Shown here: piece by piece, positions 60,379 through 64,000 of the stretch | Numbering within the stretch: the stretch's first letter is position 1 | Layout: the number at the start of each line of letters is the position of its first letter | From: Allium sativum | Taxonomy: Eukaryota > Streptophyta > Magnoliopsida > Asparagales > Amaryllidaceae | NCBI GenBank assembly: GCA_030737875.1 | Contig: CM060915.1 | Coordinates: 628,620,786 to 628,684,785 of the forward strand | Direction of reading: 5' to 3' | DNA length: 64,000 nt | Position numbers and translations under genes: made by a program | The notes under the pieces: generated by a model | Databases searched by the model: none | Told to the model about the DNA's origin: nothing | Seen by the model: the letters and a program-made list of their open reading frames with translations, nothing else

Positions 60379-60384
60379 GTGAGT
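60379..60384 (+). promoter_or_regulatory. Candidate 5' splice donor in element G LTR
   Basis: GGCCAAG followed by GTGAGTGA, near-perfect donor consensus, downstream of a leader-like stretch in a different LTR family. Confidence 0.42.
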
Positions 60385-60903
60385 GATTAGCATTGTTTTG
60401 ACACTAATTACAGTTAATTAAGGGTAATTAGTGAAAATTAGTGAATTTATACACTAATAAATTCTGGAAAAATATCCATAAATTCGAAAATAATATTTTA
60501 TGCCTATGGTAGAAATTTGGTTTAAATTGGTTAAGTTTTGTAAACCCTATGATTAGTTTTGCTTAAACATGCTTAAGGGGAAAATATGGGGTTTTGGGTA
60601 TATTTGATCCACTTTGACATGTAAATTCATTGTTTTGGTGTTTGTGGTTAGTTTGCTATGTTGCTATGACTGTTTGGAATGATTTATGATTGATTAGAAT
60701 AGTTAGATTGGTCAAAAACGTCGTCGAATGGCGTAAACAAGTTGCTGGAAAAAGTTGCAAAAAGTTGTGCAGGGTTTCGGATCGGATTGGGTATGGGCTC
60801 GGATTGGGTAGGGAGCTGGGCAAGGAATCCGACCCGAACTGGAATCTGGCACAAAGAAGTTTGGCAAGAAGGATGGCCACTGCTTCGAGTTGGAGTTGGA
60901 CAG

Positions 60904-61071
60904 AGGATCGGATCGGAGCCATGGAGCAGGATCAGATCGGAGTAGGCTAGGGAGCGAGATCGGATCGGAGGAGGCAAGCGAGGGGGATCGGATCGGAGCT
61001 ATGGAGCAGGATCGGATCAGAGCTATGGAGCAGGATCGGATCAGAGCTACGGAGTAGGATCGGATCGGCCA
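60904..61071 (+). repeat. GATCGGATC-rich repeat with 24-bp units (element G LTR)
   Basis: At least three successive 24-bp units from 60986 (GGATCGGATCGGAGCTATGG plus AGCA and variants), with looser copies upstream from 60904. Confidence 0.8.
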
Positions 61072-62363
61072 GACGAGGCACAGGAGCTGGAGCACGAACT
61101 GAATGGGGGATGGCAACCCGACCCGACCCGAAGTGGAACACCCGACCCGAACCGATGTAGCGCTGTGAACCCGAACCGAACTGAACGGGGAGACTGGGGA
61201 TGATTCATCCGAACTGAACCGATTGAAACAGATGGGGCCAAACCGAATTGAACTTCCATCCCTTCTACGCGACGACTCTTTTGAAGACTAACTCCAATTC
61301 GAGCAAAACCCGATATGTAAAGGAAGTCCAAATGAGGAGCTTTGACTCAGGATCCAGCTGGGAACCAATGAGTGGGCTTCATGATTGGGCTTTGCTGCGG
61401 GACGTGTGCCAAGGGGCTATCGATGTCTATGACTTTGGATCACTATGTATGGGAAGTACATGAATGGATTCAGGGCCACAGTGGCCTAGGTACGACTAAA
61501 GGGCTATAAACCAATGAAGTGGGGTCATTTGTAAAGATTTGGTCATGACTCCATGTGGTAAGCTTGGTAGTAGCAGTAGTTGTACAAGTTGAACACCGTC
61601 ACTACTTTGATGGGTCTAGTGATTGACAGTGGTGGACATCGTACGCTTTACGCACTGAGTGAGAGATGTGAGGATGATTGCTATGGATGATTTGTTTGCT
61701 ATCATTATGACATGCACACCCCACCCCGTATTCTTTACACTATTTATTATGGCACCTTAGAGTACTGTACGGTATGTGGTACTAACTCTATGGTTGCAGG
61801 TCCAGGTTCAGGTATGGTTTAGTATACCTGTTATTGTTCTGTTTAGATGCTTATCGCTCATACCAGGCTTTATGTCTGACCCAGAGTTTTATGTCTCTTC
61901 TTATTACTCTGGGTGCTCACACGAGCAGACTAGAGACAGGTTAGCTGGTGATGCACGGGTAGATGATCCGGAGATGAGCAGGAGGCTTCCACATAATATA
62001 TATAGTATTCTCCCTGTGTTGTTGAAGATCACTGCTTGGGCATTAGTAGTGCATCTTCTACTTTAAGCTTTCTTTTGTTTTAGAGACGGTAAATTTGGAA
62101 ATGTTGTAATAAGCTGTACTTGGATTTCCGCTGCTCTGATGTTGATGTTGATTTTAGTTATCAGCTTATGCACTGTCTCACCTGTTTTATGTCAAGTATG
62201 TTATTATTATATTTTATACCATGCGCTGTGAGACATTCTATAGGTTCCTCGTTAGTTAATTCCCTTCTTTCCTTTCTTCTGACGACCGTCCCGTGCTAGT
62301 CGGGCATGTGTACAGCGCACTTTCAGAGGAAATGCAGGCTGATGCGGGGCGGGCTGTCATACT

Positions 62364-62375
62364 TGGTATCAGAGC
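62364..62375 (+). other. Primer-binding site of element G (tRNA-iMet)
   Basis: TGGTATCAGAGC, followed by TCTAGGTTGCG. The 193 bp from here to the gag start are untranslated leader with an AT run at 62471-62482. Confidence 0.93.
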
Positions 62376-62568
62376 TCTAGGTTGCGTAGTTAACCTAGGG
62401 AAAGACACTAGGGAGAGATATTGCGTATATGAGAGCGCGTATTTGTGATTACTTTGGTTTTCAAAAGCTATATATATATATACTATTATTAGTATAGCTA
62501 AGGATGAAGTCGTATTGCACTAGCACCACTATGGGGTCGTTAATCGTTTTCTCTTTACAGATTGAACG

Positions 62569-63633
62569 ATGAGTAGAGACACCAGGGGTGCTGGTAGAGG
62601 GACCAACCATGGGAATGCTCCTGACAAGAGGACAATGTTCACTAACTTCATGAGGGAGATGCTCAGGGATGTTCAAGGGGCAGTTCCCAATCCCGAAAAT
62701 GGTGGTGGTCCAGTAGTGCAGGCGCCTAGGGTCGATTTCGCCAAGTTGTGCAAGGATTACACTAACCTTGGTGGGAAGCCGTTCCACGGAACGTAGTCGG
62801 CCACAGATGTTCAGGATTAGTTGGATAGTTGTGATCGTATCTTCAACGACTTAGGTATTGAGGATGCGATGAAGAGAAGGCTAGTGTCTCGTCAGCTGCA
62901 AGGGCGAGCGATGAATTGGTGGAATGCCATTAGAATAGCTACTCTAGAAGATCAAGTTACTTGGAATCAGTTTAAGACTCGCTTTTGTGATAAGTTTATT
63001 CCAGCTGCTCATAAATCGGAATTCAGGAAGTTCTTGGAGCTTAAGCATAATGGTAGAGCAGTCTCGGAGTATATCGCTGAATTCGACACTCTATCAAAAT
63101 ATGGATGGTCCCTTATCGATACAGTCGAAAAGAAGAACGAGAAGTTCATAACTGGCTTGGATGGGTACTTGGGGGAAAGACTTATAAATCATATCGATGA
63201 GACGTTCGAGTCTATTGCAGGAAAGGCATTAAGGTCAGAGAGCCTTTTCCCTAAGTCGAAGACCGAAGTTGCTATTGCATCTGCAGAGGAGCCAAAGCCG
63301 CAAGCAGGCGGTGAAGGCAAGAAGAATTCTCAGAGCAAGAGGAAGCAGAACCGGACCAAGGATGGTCAGAATAAGAAAAATAAGAAAGATGGCGAATGCT
63401 TTAGTTGTGGCAAGAAGGGCCACTATGCCAGAGATTGTCGAGAAAAGCCTGGGGAAAGGAAGTGCTTTAACTGCGGCCAGGCGGGACATCACAAGGATGA
63501 TTGCCCACAACCTCCTAGGGAGAAGAAGATTGTGAAAGCGTATGCTATCAACGCTGTTCCTTCTTCGTCAAATGCCCCAACTGCAGCGCAGAAGGAAAAA
63601 GGTGTCGTTATTCGAGGTATGCTTTCTATTTAA
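62569..63633 (+). pseudogene. Ty3/gypsy gag with two zinc knuckles, broken by stops (element G)
   Basis: Gag builds the cytoplasmic virus-like particle and packages element RNA. The ATG at 62569 opens MSRDTRGAGRGTNHGN and lies a usual distance after the PBS. In one frame of 355 codons there are two TAGs, at 62794-62796 and 62818-62820; the second stands at a position usually Trp in this family (before [12 protein letters not shown]). The core [47 protein letters not shown] and [17 protein letters not shown] are typical retrotransposon gag. A basic linker precedes two CCHC knuckles, [14 protein letters not shown] (residues 277-290) and [14 protein letters not shown] (299-312). The TAA at 63631-63633 cuts the gag-protease linker. 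Confidence 0.9.
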
Positions 63634-63647
63634 GATGTTTTGATCGG

Positions 63648-63818
63648 GTTTTGTTTGACAAACCTGAGTTAGTCGATAGACCTTTAGAAGTGACGAACCC
63701 GATTGGTGGTTCGACTAGTTTTGGCATGATTTGTTTAATGTGGTCTTATCGAGTCATGGATGTATGTTTCCTTGTGATTGCTTTGTTTTGGGCTTTACTG
63801 GGTTTAGCATTATTTTAG
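63648..63818 (+). pseudogene. Degenerate protease remnant (element G)
   Basis: A frame shifted from gag reads VLFD, then jumps to a stretch like LVDRPLEVTNPIGGSTSFGM. In relatives VLFD begins the aspartic protease active site (VLFDTGA or similar) and the second word lies tens of residues later, so the active-site turn appears deleted. It ends at TAG 63816-63818. The match is short, so confidence is moderate. Confidence 0.4.
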
Positions 63819-64000
63819 GGAGTCGATCTACTCCAAAGGAATAGGGTGGTATTAGGTACCTACCTAGTGATGGCGATAGAAACTGGAGTTAAGGAAGCTA
63901 AGAGGTTATCGTTGTAATAAGTTCTAGTTGTCTCTGGGAGGCAAATGAGTGCTCCAGTGCTAGATTGTTTTGCTAGTATCACCTCATGTGGATTGTCCGA
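63819..64000 (+). other. Unassigned end of window within element G
   Basis: Expected to be protease to reverse-transcriptase sequence. I recognise no motif in any frame; multiple stops suggest decay. Confidence 0.4.

Larger units (their letters stand above)
59755..62361 (+). mobile_element. Element G, 5' LTR (2.6 kb)
   Basis: Starts TGTAACGACCCGTATTCTAC after ACTCC (possible TSD half) and ends CGGGCTGTCATA before the PBS; the final TA is presumably a decayed CA. It is unlike the A-E LTRs in its body: a leader-like stretch around 60150-60378, a short GC repeat, and AT-poorer sequence to 62361. The 3' LTR lies beyond the window. Its short overlapping open frames (60650-61330) fall on repeated GATCGGATC sequence and are not convincing genes. 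Confidence 0.85.

Noticed and set aside
60650..61331. Cluster of overlapping open frames in the G LTR
   Set aside because: They lie over GATCGGATC repeats with frames open on both strands, as expected for a repeat lacking stops rather than a gene.

Overview
The window is plant repeat DNA with no host gene that I can recognise. Everything supportable is LTR retrotransposon of the Ty3/gypsy order. The evidence is primer-binding sites matching initiator-Met tRNA (TGGTATCAGAGC), polypurine tracts of the form AAGTGGGGGAGAT directly followed by TGTAAYRACCC LTR starts, 5-bp target-site duplications (TSDs), and a degenerate pol fragment whose C-terminal chromodomain-like tail fits the Tekay/Del chromoviruses. 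An angiosperm is likely; I cannot name the species.

Layout. Positions 1-59754 read as one stack of elements inserted into each other. From outside to inside: I (LTR, minus; right part 57677-59754), H (LTR, plus; right part 53438-57676), B (minus; internal 5352-6389, one LTR split as 6390-8967 + 49808-53437, the other as 4154-5351 and onward past the left edge), D (solo LTR, minus; 8968-13115 + 49013-49807), C (plus; 13116-20889 + 48130-49007), E (plus; 20890-32648 + 47493-48124) and inside E two insertions, F (22977-27795) and A (32649-47492). Element J (1-4153, minus) sits in B's other LTR. TSDs support A in E (AAGGC), F in E (GTTTG), E in C (CTGAG), D in B (AACCC) and, with one mismatch, C in D (AATCC/ATTCC). 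For B in H, H in I, J in B and G in I only one flank is visible. Element G (59755-64000, plus) is inserted in I and continues past the right edge with a broken gag and a protease remnant.

A, B and E are one non-autonomous family with very long LTRs (about 6.1-6.9 kb) around a non-coding internal region of only about 1.04 kb. J and F are LTR-derived copies of the same family. C carries related LTRs and PPT plus RNase H-integrase remnants, so C-type elements are plausible helpers. A is complete, its two LTRs differ by only a few visible changes plus repeat-length changes, and it is the youngest insertion.

The LTRs themselves hold most of the interest. They have a promoter-like head (TATA, pyrimidine-rich leader, consensus 5' splice donor), a variable 27-bp array, tandem 46-bp imperfect palindromes, and a conserved block of two hairpins plus a 50-60 nt sequence. 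The stems of the first hairpin differ between families by compensating changes. Two elements (F and C) carry the LTR's 3' end in inverted orientation joined to internal sequence; in F both genomic ends are the same U5 terminus, yet the insertion has a perfect TSD. I saw no tRNA, rRNA or CRISPR.
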